64,000 nucleotides of DNA from Herbiconiux ginsengi (lineage in GTDB: Bacteria; Actinomycetota; Actinomycetes; Actinomycetales; Microbacteriaceae), in NCBI RefSeq assembly GCF_900107435.1, contig NZ_FNPZ01000002.1:1-64000 (forward strand). Direction: 5' to 3'. Numbering within the stretch: position 1 is the stretch's first letter; each line of letters starts with the position of its first letter. This document shows, in pieces, positions 54,105 through 62,278 of the stretch. Position numbers and translations under genes: made by a program. The notes under the pieces were generated by a model. That model was not told the DNA's origin, searched no databases, and saw nothing but the letters and a program-made list of their open reading frames with translations.

Positions 54105-55361
54105 TCAGGCGCGTCGGGCGATCCCGGGCGCGGTCGACGGATCGAAGGCTCGCCGCCGATCGGGGCGCAAGGCGAATCGGCTGGGAGCCGCGGCGTCGTC
54201 GGCGAGCCCGGCGAGCAGCCGCCCGATCGCCGGCGCGAGTCCGGCACCGGCTGCGCCGAACCCGGCGCCCACGATCACCGGGCCGATCCGGTCGATCACG
54301 AAGTCACCGTGGTGCGCCGAGGTGCGCACGCGGGAGATGGGCGTCGGAAGGCCGGGATCGGCGCCGGGCAGCCATTCCCGCGCATAGCGCAGCAGCGCGG
54401 CGAGTTCGCGTGCGGGAAGACCGTTGGACCGCGTCGACGGTGCGCTCGCCGTTGCGCCATCGCGCCAGCCCACCACCACCGATCCCTCGCCGCCGAGAAC
54501 GGCCGCATCCCCGCGCCAGTAGCGCTGTCCGGGAGCGGAGGGGTCGGGCAGGTGCACAACGGCCGGAACGGACCCCGACCGGATCGGCAGCACGATCGAG
54601 GAGTCGCGCGTCGAACTGAGCCGGGGGAGGGCCACGAGTCCGCGCAGCAGTTTCGCCGTCGACGGGCCGAGGGTCACCACGAGCCGGCGGCAGTCGATCT
54701 CCCGCACCTCGCCGATCTCCGTCTCGCCACCGGAAGCGGCCGAAGCGGCGGAAGCGGCGGCACCATCTCCGGCGCCCGACCCCGGAGCCGCACCCGACCC
54801 CGCCGCGACCGGCGTGCGCACCTCGAGCCGCGCGAGGTCGTCGCCCAGGATGCGGATTCGTGTGACGGTCGTGCCGGTCATCACCCGCGCTCCGTCGTCC
54901 ACCGCCGCCGCACGCAGGGCCGCGATCGCCGCACCCTCACGCAGTCGTCCGCCCTCCGGGGCGAACAGCACGTTTCCAGCGAACCGGAGCCCCGGCCACC
55001 GGGACTCCGCATCCGCTGCCGAGAGGATCTCGTGCGCGAGCCGCGCCCGGGCGAGCGACTCGCCCGCCGCCTCGAGCCGTGGCGCGTGGCCGTGCAGCAC
55101 CGATCCGGTGCGGTCGAGCAGTGGCGACGCGACACCGGTCGTCGCCGAGGGGAGTGCGGCCCACAGCGCCACCGATTCCGCCGCCAGTGCCTGATACACC
55201 GGATCGGCGTATGCGAGCTCGAACGCGCGGTCGGCGCTCTCGTCGATCACGGGGTGCGCCTCCAGTAGCAGCACCTCGGCTCCGCGTCGGGCGAGGTGCC
55301 AGGCCGCGGCCGAGCCGGCGGTGCCGCCTCCGGCGACGATCGTGTCGACGATCTCGGTCAC
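54105..55361 (-). CDS. FAD-dependent amine/amino-acid oxidase (DAO family)
   Basis: Flavoprotein oxidase of 418 aa in the sarcosine/N-methyltryptophan/D-amino-acid oxidase family. The FAD motif AGGGTAGSAAAWHLARRG is at residues 10-27 and the C-terminal FAD segment DRIGPVIVGAGFGAAGAGLAPAIG is complete. A low-complexity Ala/Ser/Gly insert lies near residue 190-215. GTG at 55361 overlaps the ABC ATPase stop by 4 bp, so it is the last gene of the transporter operon. With the divergent flavin monooxygenase it resembles the IdaA (iminodiacetate oxidase) position in EDTA/NTA loci; sarcosine- or glycine-derivative oxidation is therefore the leading guess. Confidence 0.82.
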   Translation of the reverse strand: MTEIVDTIVAGGGTAGSAAAWHLARRGAEVLLLEAHPVIDESADRAFELAYADPVYQALAAESVALWAALPSATTGVASPLLDRTGSVLHGHAPRLEAAGESLARARLAHEILSAADAESRWPGLRFAGNVLFAPEGGRLREGAAIAALRAAAVDDGARVMTGTTVTRIRILGDDLARLEVRTPVAAGSGAAPGSGAGDGAAASAASAASGGETEIGEVREIDCRRLVVTLGPSTAKLLRGLVALPRLSSTRDSSIVLPIRSGSVPAVVHLPDPSAPGQRYWRGDAAVLGGEGSVVVGWRDGATASAPSTRSNGLPARELAALLRYAREWLPGADPGLPTPISRVRTSAHHGDFVIDRIGPVIVGAGFGAAGAGLAPAIGRLLAGLADDAAAPSRFALRPDRRRAFDPSTAPGIARRA

Positions 55362-57172
55362 CGGGGAGCCGCCTCCGCAGCGCCGGCGGGAAGGGTGTCC
55401 ACGGCGCTCGGGCCGCCCGGCCGGGCGGTCGAAGCGCCGGGGTCCTCCAACGTCGGCAGCGACCGCACGAGCTCCTGCGTGTACGGATGCCGCGGCCGGA
55501 GGAAGACGTCGTCGGCCGTTCCCCGTTCCACGACCCTGCCGTCTTTCATCACGAGCACCGTGTCGCTCATGTGGTGGATCACGCCGAGGTCGTGGGAGAT
55601 GAAGAGGTAGCTCAGCCCGATCCGGTCCTGCAACTCGACCAGCAGGTCGAGGATCTGCGCCTGCACCGAGACGTCGAGAGCCGACACCGCCTCGTCGAGC
55701 ACGATGATCGAGGGTTCGGTGGCGAGGGCGCGGGCGATCGCGACGCGTTGCCGTTGCCCACCCGAGAGCTTGAGCGGCAACCGCGAGAGCACCTGCTCCG
55801 AGAGCCCGACCTGGCGCAGCAGATCGCGCGCGCGTTCCGAGCGGGCGGCGGCCCCGGTGGTGGGCCTGTCGGCTTGTGCCACGGCGTCGACGAGGATGCG
55901 CTCGACCGTCCAGCGCGGGTCGAACGAACTCAACGGGTCTTGGTACACCACGGCGATCCGGTTGCGCAGGTGGCGGCGCCGTGACTCCGTGACGCTCGTC
56001 CACTCCTGACCGAGCAGCTTCGCCCATCCCTCGTCGGCTGAGGTGAGGGCCAGTGCGATCCGCGCGGTGGTGCTCTTGCCCGATCCCGATTCCCCGACGA
56101 TTCCGAGGGTGGTGCCGCGGTCGAGCGTGAACGACACGTGGTCGACCGCCGTGCTCTGCGCGCCTCCCGGCCCGCGGAAGCGCTTCACGAGATCGCGTGC
56201 CTCCAGCACCGGGCCGTCGCTCGGCGCGAGCGGCGCCCGCGTGTCGGGGGCGGGGAGGCTGGCGTCGAGCGCCGGCCCGAGCCGTTCGCCGCGGGTGTGC
56301 CCCCCGGGCACCGCGTCGATGAGCGCCTGCGTGTACTGGTGGGTCGGGGCGGTGAGCACCTGGTGGGCCGAGCCGCTCTCCACCACCGAACCGCCCTTCA
56401 TCACGAGGATGTGGTCGGCGAGCCGCGCCACCACGGAGAGGTCGTGGCTGATCAGGATGACCGAGACGCCCCGCTCTTTCATGCCCGCGATGAGGTCGAG
56501 CACCTGCGCCTGCACGGTGACGTCGAGGGCTGTGGTGGGTTCATCGGCGATCACCAGTTCGGGTCCGAGCGCGAGCGCCGAGGCGATGAGGGCGCGCTGG
56601 CGGAGACCGCCGGACAGCTCGTCGGGCCGTTGCCGCGCCCGCACCGCCGGGTTCGGCACCCCGACCGATTCGAGCAGATCGACGACCTTGCGCTTGCGCG
56701 CCGCCCGCGAGCCCCAGCCATGCAGGGCCAGCGCCTCCTCGATCTCCTTGCCGACCGGCCGCAACGGATCGAGCGACACCAGGGCGTCCTGCAGGATGAA
56801 GCCCACCCGGCGGCCGCGGATCGAGCGCCAGGCCTTCTCCGACACCGTCGTGAGATTGATGCCGTCGAGCTCGAGGGTCTCGGCGTCGACGACCGCGTTC
56901 GCCCCGGTGAGCCCCACGATCGTGCGGGCGGTGACGCTCTTGCCCGATCCGGATTCCCCGACGATCGCCAGGCATTCGCCGGCCCGCAACGAGAACGAGA
57001 CGTCGTTCACCACGGGCCGGGTCTCGCCGCCCCGGGTGAAGCCGACGTGGAGGTGCTCGACGCGCAGCAGGGGAGTCGCCGGATTCGTCGAAGCCGGCTG
57101 GGTCGTCGGTGTCGTCTGTGTGGTCGGTGCCGGCTGGGCCGTCGCTGCCGTTCGTGCCGTCTCCGTCGTCAT
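55358..57172 (-). CDS. peptide-type ABC transporter, fused dual ATPase
   Basis: Two ABC ATPase domains in one chain of 604 aa. Domain 1: Walker A GESGSGKSV, signature ELSGGLRQR, Walker B IADEPTTALD; domain 2: GESGSGKST, LSGGQRQR, IVLDEAVSALD. The oligopeptide-type C-terminal motifs (HQYTQALIDAVPG; HPYTQELVRSLP) follow each domain. The first ~35 residues are Thr/Pro/Gln repeats and disordered. Starts at ATG 57172, overlapping the permease stop by 4 bp. Drives the importer of the second ABC operon. Confidence 0.93.
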   Translation of the reverse strand: MTTETARTAATAQPAPTTQTTPTTQPASTNPATPLLRVEHLHVGFTRGGETRPVVNDVSFSLRAGECLAIVGESGSGKSVTARTIVGLTGANAVVDAETLELDGINLTTVSEKAWRSIRGRRVGFILQDALVSLDPLRPVGKEIEEALALHGWGSRAARKRKVVDLLESVGVPNPAVRARQRPDELSGGLRQRALIASALALGPELVIADEPTTALDVTVQAQVLDLIAGMKERGVSVILISHDLSVVARLADHILVMKGGSVVESGSAHQVLTAPTHQYTQALIDAVPGGHTRGERLGPALDASLPAPDTRAPLAPSDGPVLEARDLVKRFRGPGGAQSTAVDHVSFTLDRGTTLGIVGESGSGKSTTARIALALTSADEGWAKLLGQEWTSVTESRRRHLRNRIAVVYQDPLSSFDPRWTVERILVDAVAQADRPTTGAAARSERARDLLRQVGLSEQVLSRLPLKLSGGQRQRVAIARALATEPSIIVLDEAVSALDVSVQAQILDLLVELQDRIGLSYLFISHDLGVIHHMSDTVLVMKDGRVVERGTADDVFLRPRHPYTQELVRSLPTLEDPGASTARPGGPSAVDTLPAGAAEAAPR

Positions 57173-58026
57173 TTCTCGTCCTTCTCGAGGATGTTCTGGA
57201 TGTGCTTGCCGAGAGTGGTCGCGGCCAGGGCCAGCACCACGATCACGAGACCGGGCAGAACGGTCAGCCAGCCCGCCTGGGTGATGTACTGCTTTCCGGC
57301 GTCGAGCAGAGCGCCCCATTCCGGTGAGGGCGGGGCGACACCGAGCCCGAGGAACGACAGACTCGACGCCCACACGATCGACTGCCCGACCGAGAGCGCG
57401 AAGATCGCGACCAGGGGCCGCAGCGCGTTCGGCAGCACGTGGTTGCGGAGGATCCAGGCGCGCGGATGACCGAGCGCCACCGCTGCCTCGACGTATCCGG
57501 AGTCCTTCGCCTTCAGGATCTGGCCGCGGATGATCCGCGCGTAGCCGGGGGCCGTACCGACGCCGACGGCCACCACCTGAGACATCGCCGACGGACCGAT
57601 CACGGCCACCAGGAGCAGCGCGAGCAGCAAGGTGGGGAAGGCGAAGAGCACCTCGATGATGCGGTTCACGGCGGCCGAGGCGAAGCGCCCGGCCAGCGCG
57701 GCGAGCGAGCCGAGAACGAGCGCGAGGCTGAGGCTCACAGCCGTGGCGCCCACGCCGATCAGCAGCGACTCGCGGGTGCCGTAGATCACCCGGCTGTAGA
57801 GGTCGCGGCCGGATTCGTCGGTGCCGAACCAGAATTCGAACGACGGCGGATGCAGGGCGTTCGCGAAGTTCATGGCGTAGGGATCGTGCGTGGCGAGCGC
57901 CGCCGGGAAGACGGCGGCCACCACGAAGAACAGCAGCACCGCGATGGCGAGGAAGAAGCCCCACGGCGTCGCAGCGAGCTTCGCGCTGACGGGCTTGGTG
58001 AGGAGGGGCTGGCCCAGTGCGGTCAT
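57169..58026 (-). CDS. ABC transporter permease (DppC-like)
   Basis: 285-aa permease with six helices, starting MTALGQPLLTKP. The DppC hallmark FGTDESGRDLYSRVIYG (about 67-83) and the EAA loop YVEAAVALGHPRAWILRNHVLPN are clear. The ATG at 58026 overlaps the DppB-like stop by 4 bp. Channel partner of the DppB-like protein. Confidence 0.93.
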   Translation of the reverse strand: MTALGQPLLTKPVSAKLAATPWGFFLAIAVLLFFVVAAVFPAALATHDPYAMNFANALHPPSFEFWFGTDESGRDLYSRVIYGTRESLLIGVGATAVSLSLALVLGSLAALAGRFASAAVNRIIEVLFAFPTLLLALLLVAVIGPSAMSQVVAVGVGTAPGYARIIRGQILKAKDSGYVEAAVALGHPRAWILRNHVLPNALRPLVAIFALSVGQSIVWASSLSFLGLGVAPPSPEWGALLDAGKQYITQAGWLTVLPGLVIVVLALAATTLGKHIQNILEKDEK

Positions 58027-59054
58027 GACTTCTTCAACCTCGGATCGATGATGACGTAGGCGATGTCGACGAGGATGTTCGCGACGACGTAGAGCGCGGC
58101 GATGAGGATGACGATGCCGGTGACGACCGGCAGGTCCTGCGTGTTCACGGCCGTGACGAGCACCGATCCGATGCCGGATCGGGTGAAGATCGACTCCACG
58201 ATCACCGCCCCCGAGATGGTGGCGCCGAGCGCCCAGCCCGAGAGGGTGACCGCGGGCAGCACCGAGTGCCGCAGCACGTGCTTGAGCCGCACCCCCCAGT
58301 CGCCCATGCCGCGCATCCGGGCGGTGATCACGAACGGCTGGTCGAGCGAGCGCTCGAACTCGGCGCGCGTGGCCTGCCCCATGAAGCCGGCGAGGGGGAT
58401 GGCGAGGGTGAGCGCCGGCAGGAACAGGCCGTTCGGGCTGGTGCCGCTGATCACCGGGAACCACCCGAGCGTGAGCGCGAACACGAGCAGCAGGATGATG
58501 CCGAGCCAGTAGTGCGGGAGGCCGGCGACCGCCGTGTCGAGCACGGCGCCGACGGAGCTGACCTTCGTGCCGCGGCCGGCGGTCAGGGTGACCCAGACCA
58601 CCATGATCACCCAGGCCAGCGCGATCGCGGTGAGCGTCAGCACGATCGTGGGCCACATCTGCTCGCCGATGATGGCGGCCACCGGCCGGTGCTGTTGGTA
58701 GGAGGTGCCGAGGTCACCGGTGACGATGCCCCGCAGGTACTCGAGATACTGCACCAGCAGCGGATTCTGCAGGCCGTACTCCTGGTTGATCGCCGCGAGC
58801 TCGGCGGGGGTGCGCTCGATGGCCTGACCGGCGCGGATGTTGAGGATGATGGTGGCGCGGTCGCCCGGCAGGGCGGTCTGGGCCAGGAACGCCGCGGTCG
58901 CGGCACCCCAGAGCACCACGACGGCGCCGACGAGTTTGCCGGCGATCAGTCGCCAGGGGAAGCGGCGCGAGGCGCGGGCCCCGCCGCCGGCCGGCCCGGA
59001 GGGGGCCGGCGCGGCGGGCGGGGTCAGCGTGTCACTGGACGAAGTAGGCGTCAT
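58023..59054 (-). CDS. ABC transporter permease (DppB-like)
   Basis: 343-aa permease. After a Pro/Ala-rich cytosolic N terminus of ~35 residues there are six helices, with the DppB segments LPGDRATIILN, YGLQNPLLVQYLEYLRGIVTGDLG and an EAA loop (PFVITARMRGMGDWGVRLKHVLRHSVLP). Its ATG lies 23 bp inside the 3' end of the binding-protein gene, an overlap that suggests translational coupling; no later start is available. Confidence 0.92.
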   Translation of the reverse strand: MTPTSSSDTLTPPAAPAPSGPAGGGARASRRFPWRLIAGKLVGAVVVLWGAATAAFLAQTALPGDRATIILNIRAGQAIERTPAELAAINQEYGLQNPLLVQYLEYLRGIVTGDLGTSYQQHRPVAAIIGEQMWPTIVLTLTAIALAWVIMVVWVTLTAGRGTKVSSVGAVLDTAVAGLPHYWLGIILLLVFALTLGWFPVISGTSPNGLFLPALTLAIPLAGFMGQATRAEFERSLDQPFVITARMRGMGDWGVRLKHVLRHSVLPAVTLSGWALGATISGAVIVESIFTRSGIGSVLVTAVNTQDLPVVTGIVILIAALYVVANILVDIAYVIIDPRLKKS

Positions 59055-60672
59055 AGAACACCGGTCCTCCCTGTGCGTTCTCCTGCCAGACGTCTTTCAG
59101 GTACGGAGAGACCGCGAGGGTGCTCAGCCGGTCGTAGAGGCCGATGGCGAGGGCGTGGTCGGCGATGTACTGCTGAGCCTCGGCGTAGAGCGCGTTGCGC
59201 GCATCCGGATCGGCCGTGGAATTGGCCTGCAGGATGTAGTTCTCGAGCTCCGGGCTGTTGTAGAAGGCCGCGTTGTTGTAGTTCGGGAGATCGGGTGTGC
59301 TCTGCCCCCAGTTGATCAGCAGGATGCCGGAGCCGACACTCGTCCAGTAGCCCGCGCTGATGTCCTTCTCCGAGGGCTTGGAGTAGGCGCCCGCGAAGAA
59401 CTCGCTCTGCGGCACCGGGATCAGCTTCACTTTGAAGCCGGTGGCCTTCACCTGCTCCTGCACGCCCTGCAGGATCGAGGCGCCGTCGGCGTTGATGATC
59501 GAGCCCGCGCCGTAGGGCAGCACGACCTCGAGCGTCTGGCCGTCTTTCGTGCGGTAGCCGTCGGCGTCGCGGCCGGTCCAGCCCGCGGCATCCAGCAGCT
59601 CGTTCGCCTTGTCGGCGTCGAAGGAGTAGGTGTCGGCCGCTTCCTGGCTGTAGCCCGGCGTGGTCTGGCTGACGCCGCCGTTGCCTTCGTAGGGGATGAC
59701 GCCGTGGCCGATGGTCTCGACCAGCGGCTCCCGATCGAGGCTGTAGGCGAACGCCTTGCGCACGTTCTCGTCGGTGAAAGGGCCCTCGGCGGTGTTGAAG
59801 GTCAGCTGCTGGGGCCGGCCATGGGTGACGTACTTCTCGAGCTGGTAGCCCTGACCCTCGAGGTTCGACCACTCGATCGCCGGCACGTCGTAGATGACGT
59901 TCGTCTCGTCGGCGCGGAGCGAGGCGACCCGGGTGGTGGGGTCGGGCACGAACTTCCAGTCGATCTCGTCGACGTAGGCGGGCCCGGTGTGCTTCGCGTT
60001 GGCGGGCGGCGAGGTGTAGTCGTCGTTGCGGGTGAGCACGATGTCCTGGCCGCGGTTCCACTGCTTCACGACGAAGGCGCCGGAGCCGATCGGGCTGTTG
60101 CAGTTGTCTTCGTCGGAGCGCGTCTTCAGTGCCTGCTCCGACTGGATGCCGAAGTACCCCTGGGTGAGCGTCTCGGCCAGCAGTGCGTACGGCTTCTGCA
60201 GGTGGATGGCGACCGTGGTGGCGTCGATCGCCTCGGCCGACTGGTAGTAGCCCTGGAGCCACACCTTCGCGGTGCTGTTGCCGCCGCCGACCCAGTGGTC
60301 GAAGTTGTAGGCGATCGCCTCGGCGTCGACCGGGGTGCCGTCGGTGAAGGTCACGCCGGGCTTGAGGTGGAACGTCCAGGTGAGCTGGTCGTCGGATTCC
60401 TCCCACGACTCGGCGAGCCAGGGCACGACCTGGGCGTTCTCGTCGAGCGAGACCAGGCTGTCGAGCACCTGGGTTGAAAGGTAGGCCTGCTCGATCCAGC
60501 CGCCGAACACGCACGCGGGTTCCTGCTGGTGGCCGTAGACGATGGTGCCGCCCTCGACGCGCGGCGCGTCGGAGGCAGGGCCGGCCGATGCGCCGGCGGA
60601 GCATCCGGCAAGCGTCAACGCAGCGGCCGCGGTGAGGGCCACGAGGGGGGCGACTCGGAGTTTTCTGGGCAT
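59032..60672 (-). CDS. ABC transporter substrate-binding lipoprotein (SBP family 5)
   Basis: Solute receptor, 546 aa, cluster C binding protein. Lipobox LTLAGC places the lipidated Cys at about residue 24. Family motif LTWTFHLKPGVTFTDGTPVDAEAIAYNFDHW (read in parts) and VRKAFAYSLDREPLV are clear. First gene of the operon SBP-permease-permease-ATPase-amine oxidase. GGAG-type ribosome site (AGGAGAACCGCTCC region) precedes the ATG. The ligand may be an aminopolycarboxylate or other non-peptide, judged only from context. Confidence 0.92.
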   Translation of the reverse strand: MPRKLRVAPLVALTAAAALTLAGCSAGASAGPASDAPRVEGGTIVYGHQQEPACVFGGWIEQAYLSTQVLDSLVSLDENAQVVPWLAESWEESDDQLTWTFHLKPGVTFTDGTPVDAEAIAYNFDHWVGGGNSTAKVWLQGYYQSAEAIDATTVAIHLQKPYALLAETLTQGYFGIQSEQALKTRSDEDNCNSPIGSGAFVVKQWNRGQDIVLTRNDDYTSPPANAKHTGPAYVDEIDWKFVPDPTTRVASLRADETNVIYDVPAIEWSNLEGQGYQLEKYVTHGRPQQLTFNTAEGPFTDENVRKAFAYSLDREPLVETIGHGVIPYEGNGGVSQTTPGYSQEAADTYSFDADKANELLDAAGWTGRDADGYRTKDGQTLEVVLPYGAGSIINADGASILQGVQEQVKATGFKVKLIPVPQSEFFAGAYSKPSEKDISAGYWTSVGSGILLINWGQSTPDLPNYNNAAFYNSPELENYILQANSTADPDARNALYAEAQQYIADHALAIGLYDRLSTLAVSPYLKDVWQENAQGGPVFYDAYFVQ

Positions 60673-60751
60673 GGAGCGGTTCTCCTGAACGGGAGGTCGG
60701 TGGTCGGGGATGCTCAGACGGTAGGGCGACGCGCAGCCCGGCCGATACCCG

Positions 60752-60806
60752 GTGACGTCACATGACGACGCCGGGCGTAACTGTCTTGCGCCGTGTTACG
60801 CCGGGC
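60752..60806. promoter_or_regulatory. palindromes in the ABC operon / monooxygenase intergenic region
   Basis: GTGACGTCAC (60752-60761) is a perfect 10-bp palindrome. GCGTAAC (60775-60781) and GTTACGC (60795-60801) are perfect 7-bp inverted arms 13 bp apart, extended with few mismatches to CCGGG on both sides. They lie in the 169-bp divergent gap and are candidate operators for a shared regulator. Confidence 0.45.
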
Positions 60807-60841
60807 TTGCGCGCGCGAGAGGAGCCGCCGAGAGTGACGGC

Positions 60842-62215
60842 ATGACGAAAGAGCTGCATTTCAACGGCTTCGAGATGAACACGCCGAGCCACATCAATCA
60901 CGGGCTGTGGCGGCATCCGGAGAACAACCGCCACCGCTACACCGAGCTGTCGTACTGGACCGAAACGGCGAAGCTGCTGGAGCGCGGGCTCTTCGACGCG
61001 ATCTTCCTCGCCGATGTGGTGGGCACCTACGACGTCTACGACGGAAGCCGCGACCCCGCGATCATCCGTGGGCTGCAGACGCCGAACAACGACCCGTTCC
61101 TGCTGGTGCCGGCCATGGCGGCGGTGACCGAGAACCTCGGGTTCGCCGTGACCTTCACCACCACCTACGAGCAGCCCTTCCCGAACGCCCGCCGCTTCAG
61201 CACGCTCGATCACCTCACCGGCGGCCGCGTGGCCTGGAACGTCGTCACCGGCTACCTCCCGGATGCGGCGCGCAACTTCGGCCTGAGCGACCAGGTGAAG
61301 CACGACGATCGCTACGACCTGGCCGAGGAGTTCCTCGAGGTGTCGTACAAGCTCTGGGAGAGCTCCTGGGAGGCCGACGCGGTGGTGCGGGATGCCGCGG
61401 CGAACCTCTACACCGATCCGGAGAAGATCCGGCAGATCGACCACGAGGGCCGCTTCTTCACGGTGGCCGGCCCGCACCTCTCGGAGCCCTCGCCGCAGCG
61501 CACGCCCGTGATCTACCAGGCCGGCGCCTCCGATCGCGGCCGGGTGTTCGCGGCACGGCACGCGGAGGCGATCTTCGTGGGCGCCCGTACGCCCGAGCAG
61601 GCGCGCAAGGTGATCACCGACGTCAAGGAACTCGCCGTCTCGCTGGGGCGCCGGGACGACGACATCCGGTTCCTGCTCGGTCTCAACGTGGTGGTGGCCG
61701 AGACCGAGGCCGAGGTGAAGAAGAAGCTCGACGACATCCTGTCGTATCGCGACGTGGTGGGCTACCTCGTGCACTTCGGGGGAGGCTCGGGCATCGACCT
61801 GTCGAAGCTCGGGGCGGAGGAGTACATCGAATACAAGGCGCGCGACCACGTGCAGTCGATGGAGGCGGCCTTCGCCGACAAGACCGTGCAGAACGTGGTC
61901 GACTTCTACGACGACCCGTTCTCCGATCCGTTCTTCGTGCACGGCACGCCCGACCAGGTGGCCGACCGGATCGAGGAGCTCGCCGACTCGATCGGTCTCG
62001 ACGGCTTCAACCTCGTGCAGTACCTCTCGCCCGGCACCTTCGAGGACTTCGTGGAGCTCGTGGTGCCGGAGCTCCAGAAGCGCGGCCGCTATCGCACCGC
62101 CTACACGCCGAACGAGACCCTGCGCGAGCGGCTCTTCGAGGGGCGCGGCCCGCTCCTCCCGGAGCGCCACCCGGGCGGCTCGCTTCGCGTCGGCCGGAAC
62201 GCCGCGCGGGCCTGA
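60842..62215 (+). CDS. NtaA/SnaA/DszA-type flavin-dependent monooxygenase (LLM class)
   Basis: FMNH2-dependent monooxygenase of 457 aa, bacterial-luciferase superfamily, group including nitrilotriacetate (NtaA), EDTA (EmoA), pristinamycin (SnaA) and dibenzothiophene sulfone (DszA) monooxygenases. Characteristic segments: FEMNTPSHINHGLWRHPEN, LADVVGTYDVYDGS, RFSTLDHLTGGRVAWNVVTGYL and VIYQAGASDRGRVFAARHAEAIF (read in parts). It needs a separate flavin reductase, none of which is in the window. Start ATG at 60842 (LHFNGFEM immediately follows). Divergent from the ABC/amine-oxidase operon. Substrate could be an aminopolycarboxylate or an organosulfur compound. Confidence 0.88.
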   Translation: MTKELHFNGFEMNTPSHINHGLWRHPENNRHRYTELSYWTETAKLLERGLFDAIFLADVVGTYDVYDGSRDPAIIRGLQTPNNDPFLLVPAMAAVTENLGFAVTFTTTYEQPFPNARRFSTLDHLTGGRVAWNVVTGYLPDAARNFGLSDQVKHDDRYDLAEEFLEVSYKLWESSWEADAVVRDAAANLYTDPEKIRQIDHEGRFFTVAGPHLSEPSPQRTPVIYQAGASDRGRVFAARHAEAIFVGARTPEQARKVITDVKELAVSLGRRDDDIRFLLGLNVVVAETEAEVKKKLDDILSYRDVVGYLVHFGGGSGIDLSKLGAEEYIEYKARDHVQSMEAAFADKTVQNVVDFYDDPFSDPFFVHGTPDQVADRIEELADSIGLDGFNLVQYLSPGTFEDFVELVVPELQKRGRYRTAYTPNETLRERLFEGRGPLLPERHPGGSLRVGRNAARA

Positions 62216-62240
62216 TCGCCTGCGGAACTCCGGCGCGACC

Positions 62241-62278
62241 CGGCGAGGCCGCGCGAAGCACGGCCCCGCCGGCAGCTA
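62241..62278 (-). repeat. stop-codon hairpin of the repeat family (copy D, hairpin only)
   Basis: Starting from the LuxR stop codon on the minus strand: TAGCTGCC, then an 11-bp stem with one mismatch (62271-62261 with 62251-62241) around the same CTTCG-containing loop as copy B. The 54-bp core is absent; the sequence runs directly into the end of the convergent monooxygenase gene. Probably a terminator for one or both genes. Confidence 0.6.
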
